A stretch of DNA of 16,273 nucleotides, from NCBI GenBank assembly GCA_900752435.1, contig CAADVD010000008.1, forward strand, positions 1 to 16,273, given 5' to 3'. The position numbers and the translations under genes were made by a program. Position 1 is the stretch's first letter, and every line of letters begins with the position of its first letter. The notes beneath the pieces were generated by a model. The model had not been told where the DNA came from. It saw only the letters and a list, made by a program, of their open reading frames with translations, and made no database searches. Of this stretch, positions 1-7,393 are shown in pieces. This DNA is from Oscillospiraceae bacterium. Its GTDB lineage: Bacteria; Bacillota; Clostridia; Oscillospirales; Ruminococcaceae.

Positions 1-1105
1 TGGAGGTTTTGCCCACCCCCGGCGGGCCGACCAGACAGATGATTTGGCCTTTGATGTCCGGCGCCAGCTTGCGCACGGCCAGCAGTTCGAGAATGCGTTC
101 TTTGACCTTTTCCAAGCCGTAGTGGTCGCGGTCGAGGATGCGTTTGGCCTTTTTGATGTCGATGGTGTCCTTGGTGTAGGTATCCCACGGCAGTTCCAGA
201 CAGGTTTCCAGATAGGTGCGGATGACGTTGGCTTCCTGCGAGCCGGGCGGCATTTTGAAGAGCTTGTCCGCTTCCTTATAGAATTTTTCGCGGACATCGT
301 CGGACAGATTCTTGATGGCGCCGATTTTTTCCATCAGTTCGGAAGCGTCGTCCTGACCGAATTCGCCCTCGCCGAGTTCTCCCTGAATCACGCGCAGTTG
401 TTCGCGCAGGAAGTAGTCGCGCTGGTTTTTGTCCATCTGCTCCTTGACTTGGTCGTAGATGTCGTGCTCCAGCGATAAGATGTCCGTTTCGCGGTCGAGC
501 AATTGTGCCAGCAGTTTTAGGCGCTTATAGATGGTGTTGCATTCGAGCAGTTCCTGCTTGTCCTCATAGCGAAGCACCACGTTGAATGCGATTGCGTCAA
601 ACAGCGCATAAGGGTTTTCCTCACCGAGTGCCTGCAGCATGATTTCACTGCTCATTTTCGGCACCAGCAAGCCGTAATTTTCAAACACCGTTTTGACAAC
701 GCGCATCATGGCTTCCACTTCGTCAGCGGACGCGCCCAAACGGCTGGAAAGCGGCGCTTCTTCCACGGCAAATTCAAAATACGGCGTGCGGCTTAGCAGC
801 TCCGACACCTTGGCGCGGTATTCGCCCTGCACCAGCACGCGCACGACATCGTCCTGTCCGCGGAGCATCTGCTTGACGGTCGCCACCACGCCGTATTCGT
901 ACAAATCGTTTTCCTGCGGCTCGTCCACCGTGAAATCGCGCTGGGCAACGAGAAAGATTTTTTTATCTCCGGCCAATGCGGCTTTCAACGCGGCAATGGA
1001 GCGCTTGCGCCCAACGTCAAAGTGCATGGCCATACCCTCGAACAGCACCAGTCCGCGCATCGCCAGCGCTGGCAGTACCACTGGGGTTGTTTCTTGATGA
1101 TTCAT
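1..1105 (-). CDS. lon: ATP-dependent protease Lon, N-terminal part (cut by window edge)
   Basis: ATP-dependent serine protease of the cytoplasm that degrades misfolded and some regulatory proteins. Reading the minus strand from ATG 1105-1103 gives an open frame with no stop down to the left edge, 368 residues. It starts MNHQETTPVVLPALAMRGLV, matching the N-terminal LON substrate-binding domain (Lp.lplr..vvfpgm type). The last readable residues, about 360-368, are GPPGVGKTS, the Walker A motif of the AAA+ domain. Family members are roughly 770-820 residues, so the rest of the AAA+ domain and the Ser-Lys protease domain lie outside the window. GGAGGG at 1121-1116 sits 10 nt before the ATG and supports this start. 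The gene is divergent from the hemolysin III gene at 1386. Nothing suggests that it is broken. Confidence 0.96.
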   Translation of the reverse strand, partial: MNHQETTPVVLPALAMRGLVLFEGMAMHFDVGRKRSIAALKAALAGDKKIFLVAQRDFTVDEPQENDLYEYGVVATVKQMLRGQDDVVRVLVQGEYRAKVSELLSRTPYFEFAVEEAPLSSRLGASADEVEAMMRVVKTVFENYGLLVPKMSSEIMLQALGEENPYALFDAIAFNVVLRYEDKQELLECNTIYKRLKLLAQLLDRETDILSLEHDIYDQVKEQMDKNQRDYFLREQLRVIQGELGEGEFGQDDASELMEKIGAIKNLSDDVREKFYKEADKLFKMPPGSQEANVIRTYLETCLELPWDTYTKDTIDIKKAKRILDRDHYGLEKVKERILELLAVRKLAPDIKGQIICLVGPPGVGKTS

Positions 1106-1134
1106 GCGATTTTGTCCCTCCATACCCTGAGACT

Positions 1135-1163
1135 ACTATATCATAAAACTGGGTTTCACTCAA
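1135..1163 (-). promoter_or_regulatory. Probable sigma-A promoter of lon
   Basis: On the minus strand TTGAGT (1163-1158) and TATAGT (1140-1135) are separated by exactly 17 nt. The -10 box is preceded by TGA, giving an extended -10. The -10 ends about 30 nt before the lon ATG, so the leader is short. The match is by eye. An inverted repeat lies immediately upstream (1169-1189). Confidence 0.6.
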
Positions 1164-1168
1164 AAATC

Positions 1169-1189
1169 AATGTAGTTGATTTCTACATT
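1169..1189. promoter_or_regulatory. Inverted repeat AATGTAG-N7-CTACATT upstream of lon promoter
   Basis: Perfect 7-bp arms at 1169-1175 and 1183-1189 are separated by 7 nt. The repeat sits just upstream of the proposed lon -35 box, where an activator or repressor could bind. It does not match the CIRCE (TTAGCACTC) or CtsR (GGTCAAA) sites that I know for heat-shock genes, so the regulator is unknown. A second small palindrome, AAATAC-AGC-GTATTT, lies at 1197-1211. Confidence 0.35.
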
Positions 1190-1322
1190 ATACAAAAAAT
1201 ACAGCGTATTTGCAAGTTCTCACACACCCCATTTCACAAAGTCACAACAAACGGGCAAAAATTTTATCTTCTATTGGTTAGCATTTTACTCGGATATTCA
1301 CTATTCCTTCACATTTGCATGG

Positions 1323-1328
1323 TACACT
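1323..1328 (+). promoter_or_regulatory. Possible extended -10 box for the hemolysin III gene
   Basis: TGG-TACACT resembles an extended -10 and lies 57 nt before the ATG at 1386. No convincing -35 box is seen at 16-18 nt upstream, so the call rests on the extended -10 alone. Confidence 0.3.
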
Positions 1329-1385
1329 GGAAATACTCAGAAATATTTCCGTCATCTAACAAACTATGAATGAGGATGAAGTGCT

Positions 1386-2042
1386 ATGACCAAACAAAAT
1401 TCCAAACGCTTCCTGCCGTCCTACACACTCGGCGAGGAAATTGCCAACTCCGTTACCCATGGCATCGGCGCATTGCTGGCAGTGGCCGGGTGTGTCCTGC
1501 TCATTGTCTTTTCCGCTTTTGCGCACGACGCGTACAAGGTGGTATCTTCCGCCATATTTGGTGCGAGTCTTATTGTGATGTTTACCATGTCCACCATGTA
1601 CCACTCGCTGACCAACGAAAAGGCCAAATACGTCTTTCGTATTTTTGACCACACCTCCATTTTTATTCTGATTGCCGGCACCTATACGCCGCTCACGCTC
1701 GTCTGTCTGCGCGGCGCGCTCGGATGGAGCATTTTCGGCGTGGTGTGGGCGTCCGCGATTACCGGCATTGTGCTCAACTGCATCAGTGTGGAACGGTTCA
1801 AAAAGTTCTCCATGGTGTGCTATTTGGCCAGCGGCTGGTGCATCATTGTGGCAATTTATCCGCTGACTAAAGTGCTGTCCGGCATGGGACTGTTGTTCTT
1901 GGTGCTGGGCGGTGTGTGCTATACCGCCGGATTGATTTTCTACCGGATGAAACAGATTCGCTACATGCACTCCATTTGGCATGTGTTCGTGCTGGCAGGA
2001 GCGATTTTTCATTTCTTCTGCGTGCTGTTTTACGTAGTTTAA
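1386..2042 (+). CDS. Hemolysin III / PAQR family membrane protein
   Basis: Integral membrane protein of the Hly-III/YplQ family (218 residues, the usual length), related to the PAQR superfamily of seven-helix proteins. About seven hydrophobic segments span residues 24-216. The conserved polar residues expected to form a membrane metal site are all present: S69-x3-H73 in STMYH, D88 in FDHTS, and H195-x3-H199 in HSIWH near the C terminus. GEEIANSVTHGIGA (16-29) is the typical N-terminal family signature. The cellular role in bacteria is not settled; the hemolysin name comes from a Bacillus cereus homologue, and membrane-lipid or hydrolase roles have been proposed for the superfamily. GAGG at 1372-1375 precedes the ATG by 10 nt. 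The small membrane protein at 2122 follows after 79 nt and may be cotranscribed. Confidence 0.93.
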   Translation: MTKQNSKRFLPSYTLGEEIANSVTHGIGALLAVAGCVLLIVFSAFAHDAYKVVSSAIFGASLIVMFTMSTMYHSLTNEKAKYVFRIFDHTSIFILIAGTYTPLTLVCLRGALGWSIFGVVWASAITGIVLNCISVERFKKFSMVCYLASGWCIIVAIYPLTKVLSGMGLLFLVLGGVCYTAGLIFYRMKQIRYMHSIWHVFVLAGAIFHFFCVLFYVV

Positions 2043-2121
2043 GCTGCAAGTTATGTACAGATAAAAGATGGTGCGGATTGGGAAGCATGAAAGCACCAAT
2101 GAATGAGAAGAGGGATGATGA

Positions 2122-2376
2122 ATGGAGAACCGTGCTTTTACCGCAAAAGAGAGAAAACGATTTCAGTTGAAAAAATACTGTAAGGATCATTGGTTTGAAT
2201 ATGCTGTGGAGCTTGTGGTGAATGTCCTGCTTGTTTTGCTGATTCTGTACCTCTGCGGCGGCACCAAGTATCTGCTCGGCGCTTTGATGGCGGTTGTTTA
2301 TTCCATTGCTAAAACATTGTATGCTGTTTACATCTACAAAAAAGAATATTTGGATATGAACATCAAAGAAGAATAA
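2122..2376 (+). CDS. Small two-helix membrane protein, unknown function
   Basis: An 84-residue protein that I do not recognise. A basic, charged N terminus (KERKRFQLKKYCKDHW, 9-24) is followed by two hydrophobic segments at about 27-45 and 48-71, then a charged tail ending IKEE. The layout predicts a two-pass membrane hairpin with both ends on the same side, probably cytoplasmic by the positive-inside rule. A purine-rich AGAGGGATG stretch at 2110-2118 serves as ribosome binding site. The gene lies 79 nt after the hemolysin III gene on the same strand, with no terminator between them, and is followed at once by a strong terminator, so the two probably form one transcription unit. A link in function is only an inference. 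Confidence 0.72.
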   Translation: MENRAFTAKERKRFQLKKYCKDHWFEYAVELVVNVLLVLLILYLCGGTKYLLGALMAVVYSIAKTLYAVYIYKKEYLDMNIKEE

Positions 2377-2428
2377 TTCACAAAAGCAAGGTGCTGGCGA
2401 ACTGCCAGCACCTTGTTTTTTGTGAATT
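2375..2428 (+). terminator. Strong rho-independent terminator, probably bidirectional
   Basis: A perfect 12-bp stem, CAAGGTGCTGGC (2387-2398) with GCCAGCACCTTG (2404-2415), has a 5-nt loop GAACT and is followed by TTTTTT (2416-2421). The flanks AATTCACAAAAG and TTTTTTGTGAATT extend the pairing with one bulged T. The A-run on the 5' side gives a U-run on the other strand, so it could also stop minus-strand transcription from the sensor kinase gene about 310 nt away. Confidence 0.9.
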
Positions 2429-2737
2429 TTATCCCTATATTTCATTTTGGTGTTCACGTCCGATTATTGCAGATTTTACTGGATGTTTTCATCCCTTTAC
2501 AAATGTTGTGCGGAAAAACGGGTCGATGTGGGCATCCTCCTACCAAAAGATGATTGGATGGTTCTTTTAAAGCCGAACGGAAAAGAGGATATGCGTGAAA
2601 ATACGAGAGGATGAGGAGAAAATAGGTTGGAGAACGGACGGCCAATGGCCGCCCCTACCGAGATGAGCAACACTTCGAAATCTCCATCCAATTTTCATCG
2701 GTGCGTAATTTGCAATTTGCAATTTTCAATTTGCAAT
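2429..2737. other. Gene-free interval between convergent genes
   Basis: No credible gene is seen between the terminator and the end of the minus-strand sensor kinase. The short open frames here carry no recognisable domain or ribosome binding site. The stretch holds the hairpin repeat at 2636-2654 and most of the heptanucleotide repeat at 2707-2740. Both look like members of dispersed intergenic repeat families rather than regulatory sites of the neighbours. Confidence 0.6.
2636..2654. repeat. GC-rich palindromic repeat unit (GGNCGGCC-AAT-GGCCGNCC)
   Basis: Arms GGACGGCC (2636-2643) and GGCCGCCC (2647-2654) pair around an AAT loop with a single A-C mismatch; CCTACCG follows. Read on the minus strand it is CGGTAGGGGCGGCC-ATT-GGCCG, a form I recall as a common intergenic element in clostridial genomes. 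That family assignment is from memory and needs a genome search. There is no T-run, so it is a poor terminator. Confidence 0.55.
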
Positions 2738-2740
2738 TTA
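2707..2740. repeat. 7-bp tandem repeat (AATTTGC), about 4.7 copies
   Basis: Units are AATTTGC (2707-2713), AATTTGC (2714-2720), AATTTTC (2721-2727), AATTTGC (2728-2734) and a partial AATTTA (2735-2740). The last partial unit supplies the TAA stop codon (2740-2738) of the minus-strand sensor kinase, so the array runs into the end of that gene. Confidence 0.85.
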
Positions 2741-4138
2741 CTCCGTTTTCTTTTTCACCTCAAACCAAAACGTACTCCCCTGTCCAACCACGCTGTTGAC
2801 ACCGTAATCAAACTGGTGCGCCACCAAAATTGCCTTGACGATGGACAGCCCCAAACCGGTACCCATGCCCTTGCGGTCATTTTTCTTGTACGGTTTATAA
2901 TAACGATCCCAAATCAGCGGAATGTCCTCCGGCTTGATACCTGCTCCAGTGTCTGCAATTTCGACAACGGCGTGCTCTTTCCCGTCTTTCAACGTCACGG
3001 TTACACGCTTGTCCGCGCCGGTGTGGTTGGTGGCGTTGTTGATGATGTTGTAAATCACCTGCTCCATCTTGACTTCATCAGCGTACACCAGCACCGGATG
3101 CTCCGGCACATCGAGCGTAAACTGAAAGCCCTCGTTCATGGCCAGCAAATCGTAACGCTTCATGACATCGCGCAGTTTTTGCGCCAAATCAAATTCCTGA
3201 TACGTCAGCTTCTGCTGTCCGGCCTGCAGCTTGGACAAGTCCAGAATGTCGTTGACCAGCACGTTGAGTCGATTGCTTTCTGCAATGATCACGTCCAATT
3301 GCTGTTCCCGTTTTTCCTTGATGTCGCCGGTCAAGTCCTTGATGGTCTCCGCATAGCCCTTAATCATGGTCAGCGGTGTGCGAATATCATGAGAAACGTT
3401 CGCAACCAATTCCCGTTGGAGCGTGCTGGAGCGAGCGATTTCCTTTGCCATGCGGTTGAAGTCGTTGGAAAGCTGTCCCAGCTCATCTTTGGATTTCACG
3501 CTCACCTGTACATCGAGGTTGCCTTTTGCAATTTCCTGCGCCGCCTTGGAAATCTGCACAATCGGCTTGGTGAGCGAACGCGCCAGCACAAATGCCGCCG
3601 CTGTCGCCAGCACAATCAGTGCAATGGAAATGTAGATAAGCTGTGTTTTGGTGCTGTCCACGGCTTCGCTGACGGGCGCAAGTGCAGAGGCAACTAGGAT
3701 GATGTAGCTGTACTGCCCGTTGCTCTGGTGGCTGGCAACCAGATAAAACTCGTTGTCGAACTCCGACTGCACCCGTTTTTTCACATATTCCCCCGGAGCG
3801 GTCATGGACATCTCCAGCAACAGCTTCTGCCGGTTAAAGCCGGCATCGGCGAGCAGGTTTTTGCTGCCTCGCGGTGCAACGGTCTGGTCGTATTGACTGA
3901 TGAGGTCATACAGCTCAATGCTGTAGTTGTTTTCGTAACAAATCCGTGTGAATTCTGCTTGAAGTTGATTGGCGCTGATATCCGGATCGTTGATGAGCGA
4001 AACGATATGCTTGGTGTCCTCCACCATCTGTTCCTCTTTGTTGGATAGATAGAGCTGTTCCAGCAAAAACGCCTGAAACAGCCACAAACAAAGGATGACC
4101 GTTGCCGTAACGGCTAAAATGGCCATCCAGATTTTCAT
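2738..4138 (-). CDS. Sensor histidine kinase with HAMP domain (PhoR/VanS type)
   Basis: Membrane sensor kinase that phosphorylates the regulator encoded just upstream (4814-4140). From ATG 4138 it is 466 residues: TM1 at about 3-25, an extracellular sensor region of about 140 residues, TM2 at about 166-187, HAMP at 186-238, then HisKA with NVSHDIRTP (phospho-accepting His250). In the HATPase domain the N-box is NIINNA (364-369), the G1 box DTGAGI (396-401) and the G2 box GMGTGLGLSIVK (424-435). An in-frame ATG at 4153 would add MKSIK and overlap the regulator by 14 nt but has no ribosome binding site. GAAGAG at 4151-4146 is 7 nt before ATG 4138, which begins one base after the regulator's stop. 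The stimulus is unknown; the extracellular part has no motif I recognise. Confidence 0.93.
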   Translation of the reverse strand: MKIWMAILAVTATVILCLWLFQAFLLEQLYLSNKEEQMVEDTKHIVSLINDPDISANQLQAEFTRICYENNYSIELYDLISQYDQTVAPRGSKNLLADAGFNRQKLLLEMSMTAPGEYVKKRVQSEFDNEFYLVASHQSNGQYSYIILVASALAPVSEAVDSTKTQLIYISIALIVLATAAAFVLARSLTKPIVQISKAAQEIAKGNLDVQVSVKSKDELGQLSNDFNRMAKEIARSSTLQRELVANVSHDIRTPLTMIKGYAETIKDLTGDIKEKREQQLDVIIAESNRLNVLVNDILDLSKLQAGQQKLTYQEFDLAQKLRDVMKRYDLLAMNEGFQFTLDVPEHPVLVYADEVKMEQVIYNIINNATNHTGADKRVTVTLKDGKEHAVVEIADTGAGIKPEDIPLIWDRYYKPYKKNDRKGMGTGLGLSIVKAILVAHQFDYGVNSVVGQGSTFWFEVKKKTE

Positions 4139-4139
4139 T

Positions 4140-4814
4140 TTAATACTCTTCATACTTATAACCCACGCCCCAGATGGTTTTAATTAAGTCGCGGTATTCG
4201 CCGAGACTGCCACGGAGCATTTTGATGTGGGTATCCACGGTGCGGCTGTCGCCGTAAAAGTCATAGCCCCAAATTTTATTGAGGATGGTATCGCGTGTAA
4301 TGACGGTGTTTTTATTTTGGATAAAAAAGGAAAGCAATTCAAATTCTTTCGGCGTAACCGTGATGCGCTTGCCGTCAATTTTGACTTCGTAGGATTTTGG
4401 ATTGACCTCCAAACCTCGAAACGTATAAATCTCCTTGTCCTTTTCCTCTTTTTTCTCCGTCCGCTTCAGTACCGCCTTGATACGGGACATAAGCTCTCTG
4501 GGGCTGAACGGCTTGACAACATAGTCGTCCGCACCCAAATCAAAGCCGAAAATCTTGTCGTATTCCTCGCCTTTAGCAGTGAGCAAAATCACGGGCAAAT
4601 CGGAGAATTCACGGATTTGACGCAGAGCGGAAATACCGTCGCAGTTGGGCATCATGATGTCCATCACCGCCAAGTCAAAGTTTCCCTCCTTGGCCTTGCT
4701 GACAGCCTCCACGCCGTCGGCGGCTTCGTCAAAGGCAAAGCCCTCAAAGTCCAAATACTGTTTGATGATGTCGCGGATGCCGTCTTCGTCGTCGACCACT
4801 AAAATACGCTGCAT
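4140..4814 (-). CDS. OmpR/PhoB-family response regulator
   Basis: DNA-binding transcription regulator, 224 residues, the normal length. The receiver domain (1-115) has the acidic pair D8/D9, phospho-acceptor D52 in VMDIMMP, T79 in LLTAK and K101 in VVKPF. A linker rich in Lys and Glu (about 118-127) leads to a winged-helix domain with TVTPKEFELL and SRTVDTHIKMLRGSLG as the recognition region, ending IKTIWGVGYKYEEY. Ribosome binding site AGGAGGA (4827-4821) precedes the ATG by 6 nt. The kinase gene follows with a 1-nt gap, so the two are translationally coupled partners. The preceding gene, rsmI, ends 145 nt upstream; I could not find a convincing promoter or terminator in that gap, so read-through from rsmI is possible. 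Confidence 0.95.
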   Translation of the reverse strand: MQRILVVDDEDGIRDIIKQYLDFEGFAFDEAADGVEAVSKAKEGNFDLAVMDIMMPNCDGISALRQIREFSDLPVILLTAKGEEYDKIFGFDLGADDYVVKPFSPRELMSRIKAVLKRTEKKEEKDKEIYTFRGLEVNPKSYEVKIDGKRITVTPKEFELLSFFIQNKNTVITRDTILNKIWGYDFYGDSRTVDTHIKMLRGSLGEYRDLIKTIWGVGYKYEEY

Positions 4815-4959
4815 GGATACTCCTCCTATCTAATATTGAGTTTATCAAATACTTGTGTGTTTTCTGTGATAATTTAAGGAATCACGGATGAAATCCTGCC
4901 GGGCGGTTTGGCACGCATCTGACTGCGCCGTCTGCGCACCGGATGGAATCAGCGCTTCC

Positions 4960-5781
4960 TTAAAGAAGCTTTTTATAAATATCGGACTTGGAAAACGTCG
5001 TTTCCTTGGCAATCTGTTTGGCCGCGTCCGTCGCTTTTTGGCCGCTTTCCACCAGCGCCTTGGCCATACGCACCGCGTCTTCCAACGTAATTTCCGCCTG
5101 CGGTTCATCCGGCTTTCCCTCCACAACCAGCACGAATTCGCCTTTGGGTTTGACGTCCTGATAATACGCCACCGCTTCGTCAAACGTCATGCGGAGCACT
5201 TCCTCGTGGATTTTGGTCAGTTCCCGACAGAGCGAAAGGCGGCGTTCCCCGCCGAAAACGGCGCGCATATCTTCCAATGTATTGCACAGCTTGTGCGGCG
5301 CTTCGTAAAAAATCATGGTGCGGCGTTCGCCGCGCACACTTTCAAGATGTTCGGTGCGGTTCTTTCTCGTGGTGCTCAGAAAGCCCTCGAACGTAAAACG
5401 CGTGGTACCCAGTCCGCTGATGGCGAGCGCCGACACCGCCGCGCTTGGTCCGGGAATGACCTGTACGGGAATGTTAGCCGCGTGGCACAGCTTCACCAAA
5501 TCCTCGCCGGGGTCGGAAATGCAGGGCATTCCAGCATCGGACACCACCGCGCACGTTTCGCCGCTCAAAATGCGCGATACAATCATTTCGCCGCGTTCGC
5601 GCAGATTGTGTTCGTGGTAGCTGACCATCGGCTTTTGGATGGCAAAGTGATTGAGCAGTTTTAGGGTGACGCGCGTGTCCTCGGCGGCGATGAAATCGAC
5701 TGTTTGCAGCGTTTCTACCGCGCGCGGACTGAAATCCTGCAAATTGCCGATGGGCGTTCCCACGACATAGAGCATCGACAT
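4960..5781 (-). CDS. rsmI: 16S rRNA (cytidine(1402)-2'-O)-methyltransferase RsmI
   Basis: Uses SAM to 2'-O-methylate C1402 of 16S rRNA in the ribosomal P-site region; cytoplasmic. The 273-residue length fits the family. Motifs in order: VGTPIGNLQD (7-16), AAEDTR (32-37), HEHN (56-59), VVSDAGMPCISDPG (79-92), PGPSA (110-114) and FEGFL (131-135), all of the tetrapyrrole-methylase fold used by RsmI/YabC/YraL. The C-terminal helical part ends in a TFSKSDIYKKLL tail typical of Firmicute RsmI. AAGGAG is 8 nt before the ATG, and the upstream GNAT gene stops 3 nt before it. The order methyltransferase - small gene - rsmI mirrors yabB-yazA-yabC of Bacillus subtilis. Confidence 0.96.
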   Translation of the reverse strand: MSMLYVVGTPIGNLQDFSPRAVETLQTVDFIAAEDTRVTLKLLNHFAIQKPMVSYHEHNLRERGEMIVSRILSGETCAVVSDAGMPCISDPGEDLVKLCHAANIPVQVIPGPSAAVSALAISGLGTTRFTFEGFLSTTRKNRTEHLESVRGERRTMIFYEAPHKLCNTLEDMRAVFGGERRLSLCRELTKIHEEVLRMTFDEAVAYYQDVKPKGEFVLVVEGKPDEPQAEITLEDAVRMAKALVESGQKATDAAKQIAKETTFSKSDIYKKLL

Positions 5782-5784
5782 GGT

Positions 5785-6585
5785 TCATTCTCCTTGTTGG
5801 TTGTTCGGTGTGATTTCATACGTCGGGTACGCATGACTGAAATGATAGCCGAGCTTTTCGGCAAGGCGGACGGAAATGGGATTTTGCGCATCCCAGCTCG
5901 GATATTTGCCGCGCGCCAATGCTTCCAGCATAAAACGAGCGGCGCAAACCGTGGCCAGTCCTTTTTGACGATGGTCGGCGCGGGTGTCCACTTCGATTTC
6001 ATAGCCGCCGGAATAGCTGGTATAGGATGCACAGCCAGCCGCAAGCTCCCCTTGATGCAAAACCAGAAAACCAAGTCCGCGTGTCAAGAAATCGTCCGCG
6101 CTTTGGAAAGCGGCGCATAAATCGCGCGCCCAATCCGTCTGCATCACGCGATGATAAAGCTCGGCATCGATTTGCCGCAGCTCATAGCCCTCCGGCAGGG
6201 CGGATACGAAACGGCGCAGTTTTTCCACATCAAAGACATCGGGTTCTTTTTTGATGGCGTAACGGGTGACGCGGCGGGCGTGCTGGTTCCATACGCGTTC
6301 GATGAGTGCGCTCCAACGCTCGTCCGACGGAACGAACAAGGTGAAGCCGCGCGTTTGCTGTGCCGGTGTGCAATGAGCGATGAGGGCGGTGGCTTCGGGT
6401 GCATCGGCGTCACCGGCGAAAAAAGTAAAGTCGGCCACGATCGCTTTCACACAGGAGGGATTTTGCGCATTGTCCGCCCATGCTTCGCCAAACGCGCCCT
6501 CCATGCAGGACAGCAATAAGGTTTCTTCGCTGTCGGCAAAAAAAGGCTGAAGCAGGGGCAGTTGCTCCGGTAAAAGTCGCTCCAT
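5785..6585 (-). CDS. GNAT-family acetyltransferase (PF12746-like)
   Basis: A 266-residue protein whose C-terminal half has a GNAT fold: DTRADHRQKGLATVCAARF (200-218) is motif A, the acetyl-CoA pyrophosphate-binding R/Q-x-x-G-x-A loop, and WDAQNPISVRLAEKLGY (231-247) is the usual motif B. The N-terminal half (1-130) is the extra domain seen in the larger two-part GNAT family; its substrate is unknown. The open frame extends 41 residues upstream to 6708 in another gene's coding region, but that part is a basic out-of-frame reading of the methyltransferase. ATG 6585 is preceded by GGGAGG at 9 nt and starts one base after that gene's stop, so this start is preferred. It lies between a TrmN6-like gene and rsmI, where B. 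subtilis has yazA. Confidence 0.85.
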   Translation of the reverse strand: MERLLPEQLPLLQPFFADSEETLLLSCMEGAFGEAWADNAQNPSCVKAIVADFTFFAGDADAPEATALIAHCTPAQQTRGFTLFVPSDERWSALIERVWNQHARRVTRYAIKKEPDVFDVEKLRRFVSALPEGYELRQIDAELYHRVMQTDWARDLCAAFQSADDFLTRGLGFLVLHQGELAAGCASYTSYSGGYEIEVDTRADHRQKGLATVCAARFMLEALARGKYPSWDAQNPISVRLAEKLGYHFSHAYPTYEITPNNQQGE

Positions 6586-6586
6586 C

Positions 6587-7312
6587 TCATTTGACCTCCC
6601 AGTGGTAAATTTGTTCCATCTCAGCGGAGAAGTTCTCGCCGTCCGCATCGTATACCGCCAACGGCGCTTCGACTTGCAAAAACGGCTTGCTTCCCTTTTT
6701 GCCCTCAATCAAAAACAGCCACGGAGCGTCCTGTGTATGCTTTGCTACGAAACGCAGGCGCTTCGGCTCAAGGTCGGCCTTGCGCATGGCCGAAATCACA
6801 TCCGCCAGCCGTTCCGGCCGCTGGCAAATACACAATTTTCCGCCGAACTTTAAGAGCTTCGCGGCGGTTTGGCACACGTCATCAATGGTGCACAATACCT
6901 CGTGACGCGCGATTTGTTCGGCGGTCAGCTCGCTCAGAATGCCAGCGCCGCCTGCCTTGTACGGCGGATTGCAGGTCACCACATCGAGCGTGCCGGCGGG
7001 GATGCCGTCCAAGGTTTTGAGGTCGGCACAGATGGGAATAAGATTTTTCTGCCCGTTGCGCTCCACGGCAAGCTGAAACTGCTCGATGGCCTGCTCCTGA
7101 ATGTCCACGCCGTAGATGCGCTTCGGCTGGGCGGTTTTGGAGAGAATCAACGGAATGATGCCGCATCCGGTGCCGAGGTCGCAGACCGTATCCTTACGCC
7201 GCACCTGTGCAAAATCGGCCAGCAAAAAGGCGTCCGTGCCAAATTTGTGTTCCGGCGATACGCAGACGCAGATGGTTTCGCTTAAGTATTCAAAACGGTA
7301 AGTTGGGTTCAT
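6587..7312 (-). CDS. TrmN6/YabB-like SAM-dependent methyltransferase
   Basis: 241-residue class I methyltransferase of the family annotated as tRNA1(Val) (adenine(37)-N6)-methyltransferase, YabB in Bacillus. The SAM-binding motif I is CDLGTGCGIIPL (44-55), the acidic end of beta-2 is GVDIQ (68-72), and the adenine N6-methylase signature is NPPY (115-118). The opening YLSETICVCVSPEHKFGTDAFLLADF region fits the family N terminus (sp..FafslDavLLa). Start ATG 7312 has GGAGG at 6 nt. An in-frame ATG at 7372 has an even better AAAGGAGG at 7 nt and would add 20 residues outside the conserved core; both may be used. The gene heads a tightly packed run with the GNAT gene (1-nt gap) and rsmI (3-nt gap). 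Exact tRNA target is inferred from family only. Confidence 0.87.
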   Translation of the reverse strand: MNPTYRFEYLSETICVCVSPEHKFGTDAFLLADFAQVRRKDTVCDLGTGCGIIPLILSKTAQPKRIYGVDIQEQAIEQFQLAVERNGQKNLIPICADLKTLDGIPAGTLDVVTCNPPYKAGGAGILSELTAEQIARHEVLCTIDDVCQTAAKLLKFGGKLCICQRPERLADVISAMRKADLEPKRLRFVAKHTQDAPWLFLIEGKKGSKPFLQVEAPLAVYDADGENFSAEMEQIYHWEVK

Positions 7313-7393
7313 GGGATTCCTCCGGAGGCAGCAGTTTCCGTTACCGCATGAAATCCGCTGTATTTTTTCCATCGGCGTGCCTCCTTTTATGAA

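Noticed and set aside
44..1097. Plus-strand open frames at the left edge
   Set aside because: They are shadows of lon, which reads without a stop on the minus strand from 1105 to the window edge and ends in a Walker A motif.
1356..2099. 247-codon minus-strand open frame
   Set aside because: Antisense to the hemolysin III gene; His- and Gln-rich mirror composition and no ribosome binding site.
2707..2740. CRISPR-like array
   Set aside because: The repeat unit is 7 bp, with no spacers; it is a simple tandem repeat.
2627..3697. 356-codon plus-strand open frame
   Set aside because: It lies antisense to the sensor kinase, which has complete HAMP, HisKA and HATPase motifs. The plus-strand product has no recognisable domain and is rich in His, Gln and Val as expected for a mirror frame.
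4888..5664. 258-codon plus-strand open frame
   Set aside because: Antisense shadow of rsmI, whose family motifs are all present on the minus strand.
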